Origin: Bacillus sp. N13C7
GTDB taxonomy: Bacteria; Bacillota; Bacilli; Bacillales; Bacillaceae
Direction of reading: 5' to 3'
NCBI RefSeq assembly: GCF_026790065.1
Contig: NZ_JALAMO010000014.1
Coordinates: 46,596-110,595 of the forward strand
DNA: 64,000 nt
Both the position numbers and the translations under genes were made by a program. The notes beneath the pieces are model-generated. The model saw only the letters and a program-made list of their open reading frames with translations, ran no database searches and was not told the origin of the DNA. Below are positions 44,310 through 54,003 of the stretch, piece by piece (the first letter of the stretch is position 1; each line of letters begins with the position of its first letter).

Positions 44310-45851
44310 ATGAATAAACACGACAAAGCGCTGCAGCTCATCAAAGAGCTTGAAGACAATCAGGACAGGCCGATTTCTCCCGATTTGAAGGAAAACCTCG
44401 ATCATCTGACTTTATTAACAGAAGGCTGCTCAGACATTGTTTTTAGACAATTTGATTTTGGAAGCGGACTGTGTGGATTTATTGTTTATATCGAAGGAAT
44501 TGTAAAATCTGAACACATACAGGATCACGCTCTCCGTCCTTTCTTAAGGCATTTGACAGACCAGATAGAAGAACATGAAGAAGCGCTGCAAAATACACTA
44601 TCGATTTCAAGCGTCACGGCAGAAACAAGCTTATCTAAAGTGGCTTCATCCATCATTGAAGGAAACGCGGTTTTATTTGCCGACAAACATTCAAAATGCC
44701 TGATCTTAAAAATAAAAGGCGGGCAAAGAAGAAGCATCGAAGAACCGATAACGGAATCGACCATCAGAGGATCGCGAGAGGGCTTCACTGAAAGCCTCAG
44801 GGTTAATACAGCCCTTGTGCGCTTTCGGGTCAAAACGTTTCAGCTCAAAATGCTCTCTTTTAAAATCGGCACCAAAACCAAAACCGACATTGTCTTGGCC
44901 TATATTGACGGGCTTGCGGATCCAAAGGTCATTGACAAAGTGAAAAAGAGAATCAAAAACATCAAGATTGATTCCGTGTTAGAAAGCGGATATATTGAGG
45001 AGTTTATCGAGGACGACACGTACTCTCCTTTCCCCCAGCTGCAATACACGGAAAGGCCCGATACCGTTGCCGCCCAGCTGCTCGAAGGCCGTTTTGCCAT
45101 TTTTACAGATAATACGCCTTTTGTCTTAACAGGCCCAATTACGTTTTGGCAGCTGATGCAGGCCAGTGAAGACTACTATGAGCGTTATTTGATGTCTAAC
45201 TTAATCCGCTGGCTTCGCTATATGTTTTTATTCGTTGCTTTATATTTGCCGGCTATTTATGTTGCCGTTATTACATACCATCAGGACTTAATGCCGACAA
45301 ACTTAATGTTCAGCGTGGCATCTGCGCGTGAACCGATTCCTTTCCCCGCCATCGTGGAGGCATTGATTATGGAAATCTCCTTTGAGGCTCTCCGTGAAGC
45401 GGGGGTGCGCCTCCCGAAAACCATCGGCCAGACCGTCAGCATTCTCGGCGCACTGGTCATCGGGACAGCCGCAGTTGAGGCGGGAATTGTGTCAGCTCCG
45501 ATGGTGATCATCGTATCGTTAACAGGAATCGCCTCCTTTACGATTCCGCGGTTTAATTTAGCCATCTCCATCAGGATGCTTCGTTTCCCATTTATGTTTT
45601 TGGCGAGTATTTTCGGGATATTCGGCATTATGCTCGGCACAATTCTCTTAGTGCTCCATTTATGCAAGCTGCAATCTTTCGGCATTCCTTATTTATCCGG
45701 GATTTCTCCGTTTAAACGAGAGGAAGTGAAAGATATTTTTGTTCGGGCGCCGTGGTGGACGATGACCAGAAGGCCGGGCACGTATTCGCGCGGCAATGGA
45801 CAGAAGGGAGCGAAAAGAGAGGATCCTCAAGATGAAGAAAACAATATATAA
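44310..45851 (+). CDS. yfkQ: GerA-family spore germinant receptor A subunit
   Basis: 513 residues. A large N-terminal soluble domain (about 1-275) with the family segment GGQRRSIEEPITESTIRGSREGF, followed by four to five membrane helices and a basic C-terminal tail (APWWTMTRRPGTYSR). Sits in the spore inner membrane as part of a nutrient receptor. The A subunit is like GerAA, GerBA and GerKA. ATG 44310 follows AGGGTGA. The yfkR start lies inside its 3' end. A GGAATA / TACCCTA pair near 44228-44258 resembles a forespore promoter, but weakly. Confidence 0.92.
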   Translation: MNKHDKALQLIKELEDNQDRPISPDLKENLDHLTLLTEGCSDIVFRQFDFGSGLCGFIVYIEGIVKSEHIQDHALRPFLRHLTDQIEEHEEALQNTLSISSVTAETSLSKVASSIIEGNAVLFADKHSKCLILKIKGGQRRSIEEPITESTIRGSREGFTESLRVNTALVRFRVKTFQLKMLSFKIGTKTKTDIVLAYIDGLADPKVIDKVKKRIKNIKIDSVLESGYIEEFIEDDTYSPFPQLQYTERPDTVAAQLLEGRFAIFTDNTPFVLTGPITFWQLMQASEDYYERYLMSNLIRWLRYMFLFVALYLPAIYVAVITYHQDLMPTNLMFSVASAREPIPFPAIVEALIMEISFEALREAGVRLPKTIGQTVSILGALVIGTAAVEAGIVSAPMVIIVSLTGIASFTIPRFNLAISIRMLRFPFMFLASIFGIFGIMLGTILLVLHLCKLQSFGIPYLSGISPFKREEVKDIFVRAPWWTMTRRPGTYSRGNGQKGAKREDPQDEENNI

Positions 45852-46986
45852 GTGTGTTGTGCCGCTTCTCGTTTGTATCCTTCTAACAGGGTGCTGGGAC
45901 CGTACAGAAATCAATGACATCGCCTTTGTCGTCAGCTCTGCAATTGATAAGAAAAAAGATCAGTACCGAGTAGCCATGCAAATTCCCTTGGTTGGCAAAT
46001 TAGGTGGACAAACAGGTGGAGGAGGCGGAACTGCCGGTTCAAAGACATGGTATGTGGATTCAGCTTCGGGCACTACGATTAAGGAAGCAAACAGCAAGCT
46101 GCAAACTTCCTTGTCCCGGATGATCAATACGTCCCACAGGCGTACGGTCGTGATTGGAGAGGATATGGCAAGGGACGGCGTCGCCCCAGTCTTTGATATG
46201 TTAACGCGAAATCCGCAGAACAGATTAACGGCGCTTCTTTTAATCAGCCGGGGAGAAGCGCGGGACATTTTAAACACCGATGTTCAGCTTGAACAGTTTT
46301 CGGCGGAAATGATTCGGGAGCTGGCCATTATGGCAACGAGCCGCCCCGTTTTTTTAAGCAGATTCATGTCTGACCTAGTAGAAAAAGGCAGTGATCCATA
46401 TGCACCGGTCATCTCCGCATCTAAAACAAAGCCTGGAGGGAAAGGCAAGCCCAATTTGAAGATTGACGGACTTGCGATCTTTAAAAAGGACAGATTGATG
46501 GATATTTTCAAAGACGAACACATGACAGCAGCCCTGATGTTGCTGAATCAAGCACGGCAGCCAGAATTCATCCTAGACCTGCCCAATCAAATGGGGCAAG
46601 CGTCCATTCAGCTTCAAAAGTCCAATGCATCCTTTCATGCGGCTGAAAAAAACGGAAAGCTGTCGATGACAATCGAGATCAGAGCCAAAGGAATTATTAT
46701 GGAAAACCAATCCACTTATGAGACGAGAGAGAATGACCATTTTTACATCATACAAAAAGCTTTAAACAGAGCTGTTAAAAAAGACGTGATCAGCACCGTT
46801 CATCGGCTTCAAAAGCTAAAGGCGGACCCGGCCGGCTTCCAAGACCAAACGATAAGAAGCATGGACATCACGAAGGATCTGCTGAGAAAGGAATGGGATG
46901 AGGTCTACAAGGACATGGAGATTCACGTCAACCCAATTGTGACGATTGAGCAAGGCGGTGTCTTGTATAAAACGATCAGCCATTAA
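45832..46986 (+). CDS. yfkR: GerA-family receptor C subunit (lipoprotein)
   Basis: 384 residues. Lipoprotein signal with lipobox LLTGC (Cys about residue 20) followed directly by WDRTEINDIAFV, the signature of GerAC-type subunits. The remainder is the three-domain soluble part typical of the family. It faces the outside of the spore inner membrane. ATG 45832 is used because GAGAGGATCC precedes it; it overlaps yfkQ by 20 bases. The Gly-rich run GGQTGGGGGTAG at about 60-70 is longer than usual. Confidence 0.92.
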   Translation: MKKTIYKCVVPLLVCILLTGCWDRTEINDIAFVVSSAIDKKKDQYRVAMQIPLVGKLGGQTGGGGGTAGSKTWYVDSASGTTIKEANSKLQTSLSRMINTSHRRTVVIGEDMARDGVAPVFDMLTRNPQNRLTALLLISRGEARDILNTDVQLEQFSAEMIRELAIMATSRPVFLSRFMSDLVEKGSDPYAPVISASKTKPGGKGKPNLKIDGLAIFKKDRLMDIFKDEHMTAALMLLNQARQPEFILDLPNQMGQASIQLQKSNASFHAAEKNGKLSMTIEIRAKGIIMENQSTYETRENDHFYIIQKALNRAVKKDVISTVHRLQKLKADPAGFQDQTIRSMDITKDLLRKEWDEVYKDMEIHVNPIVTIEQGGVLYKTISH

Positions 46987-47001
46987 TGGAGGTGCGCCAG
47001 C

Positions 47002-47202
47002 ATGATCAGCTATATCGTACAGACAGTGATTGTGTGCATTGCCATTTACGTATATGAATGGAAGAATTTTCGTTCCGCTACCGCAGCAACGAAATGGGCC
47101 TTCAGCTTGCTGATAGCAGGAAGTGCTTTTCTGTGGATTTATTTGAGAGTGAATCCCCTGCTTCCGCGGCTGGGTCACCTGTTTAAATATATAACGTTTT
47201 GA
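47002..47202 (+). CDS. yfkS: small two-helix membrane protein, germinant receptor D-type subunit
   Basis: 66 residues with two membrane helices (about 3-19 and 31-47) and little else. It lies between the C and B subunit genes and overlaps yfkT's frame only outside its real start. Small two-helix D subunits accompany several GerA-type receptors and tune their response, so YfkS most likely belongs to this receptor (family knowledge plus position). GGAGGTG SD. Confidence 0.82.
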   Translation: MISYIVQTVIVCIAIYVYEWKNFRSATAATKWAFSLLIAGSAFLWIYLRVNPLLPRLGHLFKYITF

Positions 47203-47225
47203 ACATGACAGAAAGGATGTGCTTT

Positions 47226-48302
47226 ATGGATAAGACCTCTGCATACCAAGGGTTATTTTTCGGAGCGCTTTATACGTTAGCGGTTGGACTGAAGCATGCC
47301 CCGATCCTCATGATCGAATCGGCAAAACAAAACGCCTGGCACAGCTATATCCTAGGCGTCATCTTGGTCTTTCCGGCGCTCTGGCTTATGCACAGGCTGA
47401 TGAAAAAGCATCAGGATCAAAATATCTATCAGCTATTGAGCCGCTCTTCGCCAATCGCCGGCCGGTTTATTATTTTCCTGTTTTCTTTATATTTCCTGTT
47501 AATCAACGCTCATGATATACGTTTTTTCATCAATTTAATTAACATTTTATTTCTGCCGAGAACACCAATGGCTGTTCTTGGCGGCGTTATTATCTTTGTG
47601 GCGATCTGTATTGCCAGAGAGGGAAAAGAAACGTTGACAAGAATGGCGCAGATTTTTTTATTTCCATTCGGCACCTTGATTTTGCTTCTTCCCCTTACAC
47701 TGGCCACACAAATTGAGCTGCAAAATGTAACGCCGGTCTTTGAAGGGCCGATCCAATACCTTCAATCAAGCTTTTATGCGTTCGGCACAATGGGAGAATT
47801 GATCATCCTCCCACTTCTCTTTTCAAACAGAAGCGTCCCGCTGAAACACACCATTATTGCAATACTGCTGGGCGCTTTATTCCTTGCCGTGATGTTATTT
47901 TCTTCAATTTCAGTCTTCGGTCCCAATCTGACATCTACTTTCTTTGATCCTGCCTATATGGTGATCAGGCAGATCCGCATTACGGATTTCCTGGATCGAT
48001 CAGATCTCATCATCGCGGCCTTATGGATTCCGGTCATTATGGTGAAGATAGCCGGTTCGCTTTATATTGTGGTATACGGACTTTCCTTCTTGCACTCAAA
48101 AATCGACCTGAAAGCCATGTATACACCAACCGGCATGTTTTCGCTCGTATGCAGCTTTTGGTTTTTCCTAAATACAAATCAGCTGATCGACTTTAACAGA
48201 ATCAAACCGTTCATCAATGTAGTGATTTCTCTTTTGCTGCCTGTATTCATCTATTTGATCATCAAAAGCAAAGCAAAGTTCGGCGCTAAAGCAAAACACT
48301 AA
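47226..48302 (+). CDS. yfkT: GerA-family receptor B subunit (membrane permease-like)
   Basis: 358 residues, ten membrane helices, of the GerAB/amino-acid-permease-like family that binds the germinant. The N-terminal KTSAYQGLFFGALYTLAV and the Pro/Gly-rich helix breaks are typical. ATG 47226 follows AAAGGATG by nine bases. Its stop overlaps the stop of convergent yflA by four bases, with no terminator between them. Confidence 0.92.
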   Translation: MDKTSAYQGLFFGALYTLAVGLKHAPILMIESAKQNAWHSYILGVILVFPALWLMHRLMKKHQDQNIYQLLSRSSPIAGRFIIFLFSLYFLLINAHDIRFFINLINILFLPRTPMAVLGGVIIFVAICIAREGKETLTRMAQIFLFPFGTLILLLPLTLATQIELQNVTPVFEGPIQYLQSSFYAFGTMGELIILPLLFSNRSVPLKHTIIAILLGALFLAVMLFSSISVFGPNLTSTFFDPAYMVIRQIRITDFLDRSDLIIAALWIPVIMVKIAGSLYIVVYGLSFLHSKIDLKAMYTPTGMFSLVCSFWFFLNTNQLIDFNRIKPFINVVISLLLPVFIYLIIKSKAKFGAKAKH

Positions 48303-49714
48303 GAATGTTTGGCTTCTTTTGTTTGATACACAGAATCTTGTTTCGTTTTTCCCTTATCTTTCAGATAATACTGTTCAGATGTAAAAAATTCGGTATACAG
48401 CGCTTTTACCTTTCTGCTTAATAACAGCAGCGCAATCACATTCGGAACGAGGATAAAAGCCAATGCTAAGTCCAGAAAGCCCCAGATGGCTTTTGCTCCG
48501 CCCGCGGCACCTATGATGATAGCAGCCAAATAAGCGAATTTGATCACATGTCCTGCCAGCCGCCCAAACAGAAATTCAGCTTGCTTCACGCCGTAAAAAA
48601 TGACTACCATAATAGTCGATACAACAAAGAAGACGAGGGAAATCGAGACGAAGTACCCTCCGCCAGAACCAAAATAGTGCTGAAATGCAGCCGTCGTCAG
48701 TGCTGCCGGGTCATTTGAAGCATTCTCCCCTGTCCAGACACCGGATGCTAGAACAACAAAAGCCGTCGTGGTGCAGATAATCAAGGTGTCAATGACAATG
48801 CCAATTACAGACCAGAACCCCTGCCTCACAGGGTGATCAGTCATTGCCGCCGCATGTGCAATCGGGGCTGTTCCCATTCCGGCTTCATTCGAATACAGTC
48901 CGCGGGCAAATCCCCAGCGAACGGTTTCAGCCAGTGCAGCACCTGCGAATCCTCCAACTGCTGAAGAAGAAGTAAACGCATTCGAAAAGACGAGAGAGAA
49001 GAACGCCGGCACTGAGGATAGATTCATGAGAACAATCAGGAGCCCGGCTCCCGCGTATGCCCCTGCCATAAGAGGAACGATAAACTCTGTTACTTTTCCG
49101 ATCCGCTTTACCCCTCCTATCACCACTAACCCGATCAAAAACGCAATGCCGATTCCCGCGTATATTTTATTGAAAGAAAACGTTTCGGCCAGAGAGACCG
49201 AAACTGAATGTCCCTGAACCATAATGCTTGGAATCAGCTCCACAATCAGCGCAACAGAAAAAAATACGCCGAGCCATTTCATGCGCAGCCCTTTTGTTAT
49301 GTAATACATCGGTCCCCCTACAAATTCCCCCTGCTCATTTTTTTCTCTGTAATGAACAGCAAGCACACTTTCAGAAAACTTAATCGCCATGGCAAATAAG
49401 GCAATCAGCCACATCCAAAAAACCGCTCCGGGGCCTCCAAACATAATAGCGGCAGGGACACCGACAATGTTCGCTGCACCGATTGTTGAACTGAGGGCTG
49501 AGGTCAATGCCTGAAGAGGTGTGACCGTGCCCTCTCCCTTCGGCTTTTTCCCTACGCTGCCGATGGTCTGTTTGAAAATGTATAAAGGATAGCGAAATTG
49601 AAAGCCTTTCAGCAAAATAGTAAAATACAGCCCCGTCCCCGTCAGCAAGATGATCAGCGGCGGTCCCCACAGCCAATCAGATATACGCTCTAACCATTCC
49701 AATAATCGTTCCAT
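48299..49714 (-). CDS. yflA: sodium:alanine/glycine symporter (AGCS family)
   Basis: 471 residues, about eleven membrane helices. AGCS hallmarks: ALSSTIGAANIVGVPAAIMFGGPGAVFWMW is the conserved helix-3 region (shown in pieces: SSTIGAANIVG, GGPGAVFWMW), and GLYSNEAGMGTAPIAHAAA is the second. Imports alanine or glycine with Na+. ATG 49714 follows AAAGGGTG; the 34 codons upstream belong to the leader. The C-terminal tail is basic and polar. Confidence 0.92.
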   Translation of the reverse strand: MERLLEWLERISDWLWGPPLIILLTGTGLYFTILLKGFQFRYPLYIFKQTIGSVGKKPKGEGTVTPLQALTSALSSTIGAANIVGVPAAIMFGGPGAVFWMWLIALFAMAIKFSESVLAVHYREKNEQGEFVGGPMYYITKGLRMKWLGVFFSVALIVELIPSIMVQGHSVSVSLAETFSFNKIYAGIGIAFLIGLVVIGGVKRIGKVTEFIVPLMAGAYAGAGLLIVLMNLSSVPAFFSLVFSNAFTSSSAVGGFAGAALAETVRWGFARGLYSNEAGMGTAPIAHAAAMTDHPVRQGFWSVIGIVIDTLIICTTTAFVVLASGVWTGENASNDPAALTTAAFQHYFGSGGGYFVSISLVFFVVSTIMVVIFYGVKQAEFLFGRLAGHVIKFAYLAAIIIGAAGGAKAIWGFLDLALAFILVPNVIALLLLSRKVKALYTEFFTSEQYYLKDKGKTKQDSVYQTKEAKHS

Positions 49715-49791
49715 CCCATCACCCTTTTTCCGTTTATGGGTCATTTCCCATAGATGAAAAAACATAAACCCTTTGACAAAGAACTTAGAAT

Positions 49792-49828
49792 ATAAAAAGA
49801 GGATGGCTTTAGTCAATCGCCATCCTTC
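49792..49828 (-). terminator. terminator of yflB
   Basis: GGATGGC, eleven-base loop, GCCATCC, then TCTTTTTAT on the minus strand. Confidence 0.7.
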
Positions 49829-49840
49829 AGACAGGAAACA

Positions 49841-50233
49841 TCAGCTGGAAGAAGGTCTGTTTCGTCCAAGCCGATCATATACTTTATTCTTATAAAAAGC
49901 CGACGCAGGTTTTGAAAACATGTCTTTTTTGTCAACAAGCTTATCGAGCATCATCTGCTTTTCAGTTTTTTTTCTTATTAATTGCTCCCGTTCTTTTTCG
50001 TCATAGCACTTTGCGATGAGATGGTCGATCGTCATAAGCTCTTTTTTGAGTGCGCCCTCGTCCTCTGCCATACCTGCATTTTTCAATATACGGTAGCCCA
50101 TGCGGAGCGATTCAGGCAAGTGTGCTGCGTCATCTTTTGGCAGCGGCTTCCCCATCCCCGGCAGGTTTTCAAATTCCCCGTCTTTGATGGCGCGCTTAAT
50201 TTTATCTTCAGACACAATATGGGAAAAATCCAT
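49841..50233 (-). CDS. yflB: DUF1992 (DnaJ-homologue C28-like) protein
   Basis: 130 residues. The N-terminal AIKDGEFENLPGMGKPLP is the signature of the DUF1992 family, followed by long charged helices (GALKKELMTIDHLI). Soluble, function unknown. ATG 50233 gives the family length; an ATG just before it at 50236 is too close to the SD GAGGTGG. Confidence 0.85.
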   Translation of the reverse strand: MDFSHIVSEDKIKRAIKDGEFENLPGMGKPLPKDDAAHLPESLRMGYRILKNAGMAEDEGALKKELMTIDHLIAKCYDEKEREQLIRKKTEKQMMLDKLVDKKDMFSKPASAFYKNKVYDRLGRNRPSSS

Positions 50234-50490
50234 CATTCCACCTCTTTTCAAATATAGCTTATATTTTATCATATCGTTCTTTAAGTACCATTTTATTCCT
50301 TTATTTCAAGGAAGAAACCTTATTTTACATTTGGCAATATGTACTGAAAACGTTGATTCGACGGCGTTTTTCGCCACTTTCTCCATCGTACGATTTTCAC
50401 TTTTCTAATCAGCTGATTCGTGTTATATTTGATACGTTCGTTTTTTCTATCGTTTCGCTCGAACTGTGATCGGAAAAAAGGAGTGTAACA

Positions 50491-52440
50491 ATGAAAACAT
50501 TTATTAAAGAAAGAGGACTGGCCTTCTTTTTAATTGCGGTCGTCCTGTTATGGATCAAAACGTATGTCGGTTATGTCCTTAACTTCAACTTAGGAATAGA
50601 CAACACGATACAAAAAATATTGCTTTTTGTGAATCCTCTCAGCTCAAGCTTGTTCTTTCTTGGCTTTGGACTCTTGTTCAAGAAAAAATTACAGCAGACA
50701 GCCATTATAGTGATTCATTTTTTAATGTCTTTTTTACTGTACGCAAACATTGTGTACTACAGATTTTTCAATGATTTTATTACAATTCCGGTCATTATGC
50801 AGGCTAAAACAAACGGCGGCCAACTCGGTGACAGCGCATTTTCGCTGATGAGACCGACTGACGCCTTTTACTTTATCGATACGATTATTCTGATCATCTT
50901 GGCGATCAAAGTGAACAAGCCTGTTGAAACGTCGAGCAAAAAATCGTTCCGAATCGTTCTTGCGTCTTCGATTCTGGTTTTCCTTATTAACCTGGCAGTT
51001 GCAGAATCAGACCGTCCTGAATTGCTGACAAGATCATTCGACCGAAATTATCTTGTGAAATACCTGGGAACGTACAATTTTACAATTTATGACGCTGTGC
51101 AGAATATCAAATCGAACAGCCAGCGTGCGCTTGCCGATTCAAGCGACGTAACAGAAGTTGAAAACTACATGAAAGCCAATTACGACGTGCCGAATAATGT
51201 GTATTTCGGCAAAGCGGAAGGAAAAAACGTCATTTACGTTTCACTTGAATCTCTTCAGTCATTTGTCATCGACTATAAGATTAACGGCAAAGAAGTGACA
51301 CCGTTCTTAAATAAATTGGCACATGATAACGATACGTTCTACTTTGATAACTTTTTCCACCAAACGGGACAAGGTAAAACATCCGATGCAGAATTTATGA
51401 TGGAAAACTCTCTGTACCCGCTGGCTCAAGGTTCAGTTTTCGTCAACAAAGCGCAAAACACGCTTCAATCTGTTCCGGCGATTCTGAAGTCTAAGGATTA
51501 CACATCTGCTACGTTCCACGGAAATACGCAGACGTTCTGGAACAGAAACGAGATGTACAAAGCGGAAGGCATCGATAAGTTCTTCGATTCTGCCTACTAT
51601 GACATGAGCGAAGAAAACACGAAAAACTACGGCATGAAAGACAAACCGTTCTTCAAGGAATCCATGCCGCTGTTAGAAAGCCTGCCGCAGCCGTTCTATA
51701 CGAAGTTCATTACCCTGTCTAACCACTTCCCATTCGGAATGGATGAGGGGGATACAGACTTCCCGGCTGGAGACTTTGGTGACTCTGTCGTCAACAACTA
51801 CTTCCAGTCAGCCCATTACCTTGATCAGTCCATTGAACAATTTTTCAATGACCTGAAAAAAGACGGGCTGTATGATAAATCGATTATCGTGATGTACGGA
51901 GACCACTACGGCATCTCTGAAAACCACAATAAAGCGATGGCCAAAGTGCTTGGCAAAGATGAAATCACCGATTATGACAACGCCCAGCTTCAACGGGTGC
52001 CGCTCTTTATCCACGCTGCCGGTGTGAAGGGCGAGAAGGTTCATAAATATGCCGGAGACGTCGATGTGGCTCCGACCATTCTTCATTTGCTCGGAGTGGA
52101 TACAAAAGACTATCTGATGTCCGGTTCGGATATTTTATCGAAAGAACATCGTGAAGTGATTCCGTTCCGTAACGGAGACTTTATTTCACCGAAGTATACG
52201 AAAGTATCCGGCAAGTATTATGATACGAAAACCGGAAAAGAGCTTGATGAATCTGAAGTCGACAAATCAGAAGACTCGCTCGTCAAGAAGGAACTTGAAA
52301 TGTCCGATAAAATCATAAATGGAGACCTGCTGCGTTTCTACGAGCCGAAAGGCTTTAAGAAGGTGAACCCTTCTGATTATGATTACACAAAACATGGCGA
52401 GGATTCTTCCGAAACGTCAACAGATGATGAAGATAAATAA
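50491..52440 (+). CDS. ltaS: lipoteichoic acid synthase
   Basis: 649 residues. Five membrane helices (1-185) are followed by an extracellular sulfatase-like domain (about 245-590). It polymerises glycerol phosphate from phosphatidylglycerol onto the glycolipid anchor to make lipoteichoic acid. The catalytic threonine is in GQGKTSDAEFM, and metal ligands are visible in MYGDHYGISENH. The C-terminal tail is acidic (SSETSTDDEDK). It is the main LTA synthase, YflE in B. subtilis; signal peptidase cleavage after the last helix is usual. Followed by a perfect terminator. Confidence 0.96.
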   Translation: MKTFIKERGLAFFLIAVVLLWIKTYVGYVLNFNLGIDNTIQKILLFVNPLSSSLFFLGFGLLFKKKLQQTAIIVIHFLMSFLLYANIVYYRFFNDFITIPVIMQAKTNGGQLGDSAFSLMRPTDAFYFIDTIILIILAIKVNKPVETSSKKSFRIVLASSILVFLINLAVAESDRPELLTRSFDRNYLVKYLGTYNFTIYDAVQNIKSNSQRALADSSDVTEVENYMKANYDVPNNVYFGKAEGKNVIYVSLESLQSFVIDYKINGKEVTPFLNKLAHDNDTFYFDNFFHQTGQGKTSDAEFMMENSLYPLAQGSVFVNKAQNTLQSVPAILKSKDYTSATFHGNTQTFWNRNEMYKAEGIDKFFDSAYYDMSEENTKNYGMKDKPFFKESMPLLESLPQPFYTKFITLSNHFPFGMDEGDTDFPAGDFGDSVVNNYFQSAHYLDQSIEQFFNDLKKDGLYDKSIIVMYGDHYGISENHNKAMAKVLGKDEITDYDNAQLQRVPLFIHAAGVKGEKVHKYAGDVDVAPTILHLLGVDTKDYLMSGSDILSKEHREVIPFRNGDFISPKYTKVSGKYYDTKTGKELDESEVDKSEDSLVKKELEMSDKIINGDLLRFYEPKGFKKVNPSDYDYTKHGEDSSETSTDDEDK

Positions 52441-52441
52441 G

Positions 52442-52477
52442 AAAAAGCAGAGAGGCTAGCCTCTCTGCTTTTTTTAT
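52442..52477. terminator. bidirectional terminator ltaS / nagP
   Basis: AAAAAGCAGAGAGGCT/AGCCTCTCTGCTTTTTTT: a perfect loop-poor palindrome with T-runs on both strands. Confidence 0.92.
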
Positions 52478-53832
52478 TTCATGGCAGCCCTCAATTCCTC
52501 CGCTGCAAATTCGACATTCGGGCCAATGATCACTTGAACCGATTGCCCGCCTGATTTGACCACCCCTTTTGCGCCTGCTTTCTTGAGCAGTGCTTCATTT
52601 ACTAAAGCGGTATCCTTCACAGTCAGCCGCAGCCTTGTGGCGCAATGGTCAATGGTTTGAAGGTTTTCTTTTCCGCCGAGCCCTTTCAGCATGATGTTTT
52701 CATTGACATCCTGAACCGTATTTTCGTCCAGCACTTCATCCACGTCATCATCTTCCCGTCCCGGCGTTTTTAAGTTCAAAGCTTTAATCAGTACATAGAA
52801 CACGATAAAGTATACCGCCGCATAGCATATACCTACCAGAAGCAGAAGCAGCGGTTTCTCTGCGATTCCGTAGCTGAGCACATAATCGATCGCTCCCGCT
52901 GAAAAAGAAAAACCTGAACGGATGCCGAGCCAGTTGACGATAAATAAAGACAGCCCGGTTAAGATCGCATGAACAGCGTATAAAAGCGGAGATAAAAACA
53001 TAAATGCAAACTCAATCGGCTCCGTAATCCCTGTGATAAACGCAGTCAAGGCAAACCCGATCATCATTCCCGCCGTGGCTTTCCGCTTTGACGGCTTGGC
53101 AGTCACAACCATAGCCAGACATGCCGCCGGAAGACCGAACATCATAATTGGGAAGAATCCGGTCATGTATGTGCCCGCTGTCGGATCTTTTGCGAAAAAG
53201 CGTGCCAGATCCCCTGTCACTCCGTTATATTCTCCAAATTGGAACCAGAAAATATTGTTCAGCACGTGGTGAAGGCCAAGCGGTATTAACAGCCTGTTGA
53301 ATAGGCCGAATATGCCAGCCCCGATGCCGCCGAGTCCCAGCATCCATTCTCCAAACGCATTAATGCACGATTGAATCGGAGGCCAGACGATTCCGAAAAT
53401 ACCGGCTAAAATGATCGTGATAATAGCGGTTACAATTGGCACAAGCCGTCTGCCGCTGAAAAATCCGAGATATTCAGGCAGCTTTGTATTCTTAAAGCGA
53501 TTATACGTATAACCGGCAATTAACCCCGCAATGATTCCCCCAAACACCGCCATATTGTTTGTTTTATCAATTGTCTTTGTCGCCGCGTCAAGCATCAAGT
53601 ACGATATCGCCCCTGATAAACCTGCGGCCCCATTGCTGTCCTTTGAAATTCCAATGGCAATACCGATCGCGAAAATAAGCGGAAGATGATCAAAAACCGC
53701 CGTCCCTGCTTGATAGATAAACGGGATATTAAATACATCCTCCCTGCCAAGCGCCAGGATAATTCCAACCGCAGGCAGAACCGCAATCGGGAGCATAAAT
53801 GACTTCCCGAGCTTTTGTAAAAATGAAAGCAT
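52474..53832 (-). CDS. nagP: N-acetylglucosamine-specific PTS enzyme IICB
   Basis: 452 residues: a IIC domain of about ten helices (GITEPIEFAFMF) and a C-terminal IIB domain with phospho-cysteine in TIDHCATRLRLTV (about 385). No IIA. Imports GlcNAc as GlcNAc-6-phosphate. ATG 53832 follows GGGGGATGGG; upstream codons of the frame are leader. A NagR-type operator lies upstream. Confidence 0.95.
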   Translation of the reverse strand: MLSFLQKLGKSFMLPIAVLPAVGIILALGREDVFNIPFIYQAGTAVFDHLPLIFAIGIAIGISKDSNGAAGLSGAISYLMLDAATKTIDKTNNMAVFGGIIAGLIAGYTYNRFKNTKLPEYLGFFSGRRLVPIVTAIITIILAGIFGIVWPPIQSCINAFGEWMLGLGGIGAGIFGLFNRLLIPLGLHHVLNNIFWFQFGEYNGVTGDLARFFAKDPTAGTYMTGFFPIMMFGLPAACLAMVVTAKPSKRKATAGMMIGFALTAFITGITEPIEFAFMFLSPLLYAVHAILTGLSLFIVNWLGIRSGFSFSAGAIDYVLSYGIAEKPLLLLLVGICYAAVYFIVFYVLIKALNLKTPGREDDDVDEVLDENTVQDVNENIMLKGLGGKENLQTIDHCATRLRLTVKDTALVNEALLKKAGAKGVVKSGGQSVQVIIGPNVEFAAEELRAAMK

Positions 53833-53882
53833 ACCCATCCCCCTCATACCCTTTTTGTTCAAATATACCATATAGGATATCT

Positions 53883-53896
53883 AGTGATCTATACCA
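53883..53896 (-). promoter_or_regulatory. NagR operator upstream of nagP
   Basis: On the minus strand TGGTATAGATCACT, an imperfect palindrome matching the NagR (YvoA) operator type. It lies about 50 bases before the nagP start. Repression by NagR is known in B. subtilis. Confidence 0.7.
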
Positions 53897-54003
53897 ATTT
53901 TCCCGGCCGTATTTCTTTTTTCCCAGGTTCGTGTATTTCCTATTTTTAAGACAATTGTGGTAAGCTTAAACTAGATTATTTAAAAAGAAAGCGGGAATGA
54001 CAG

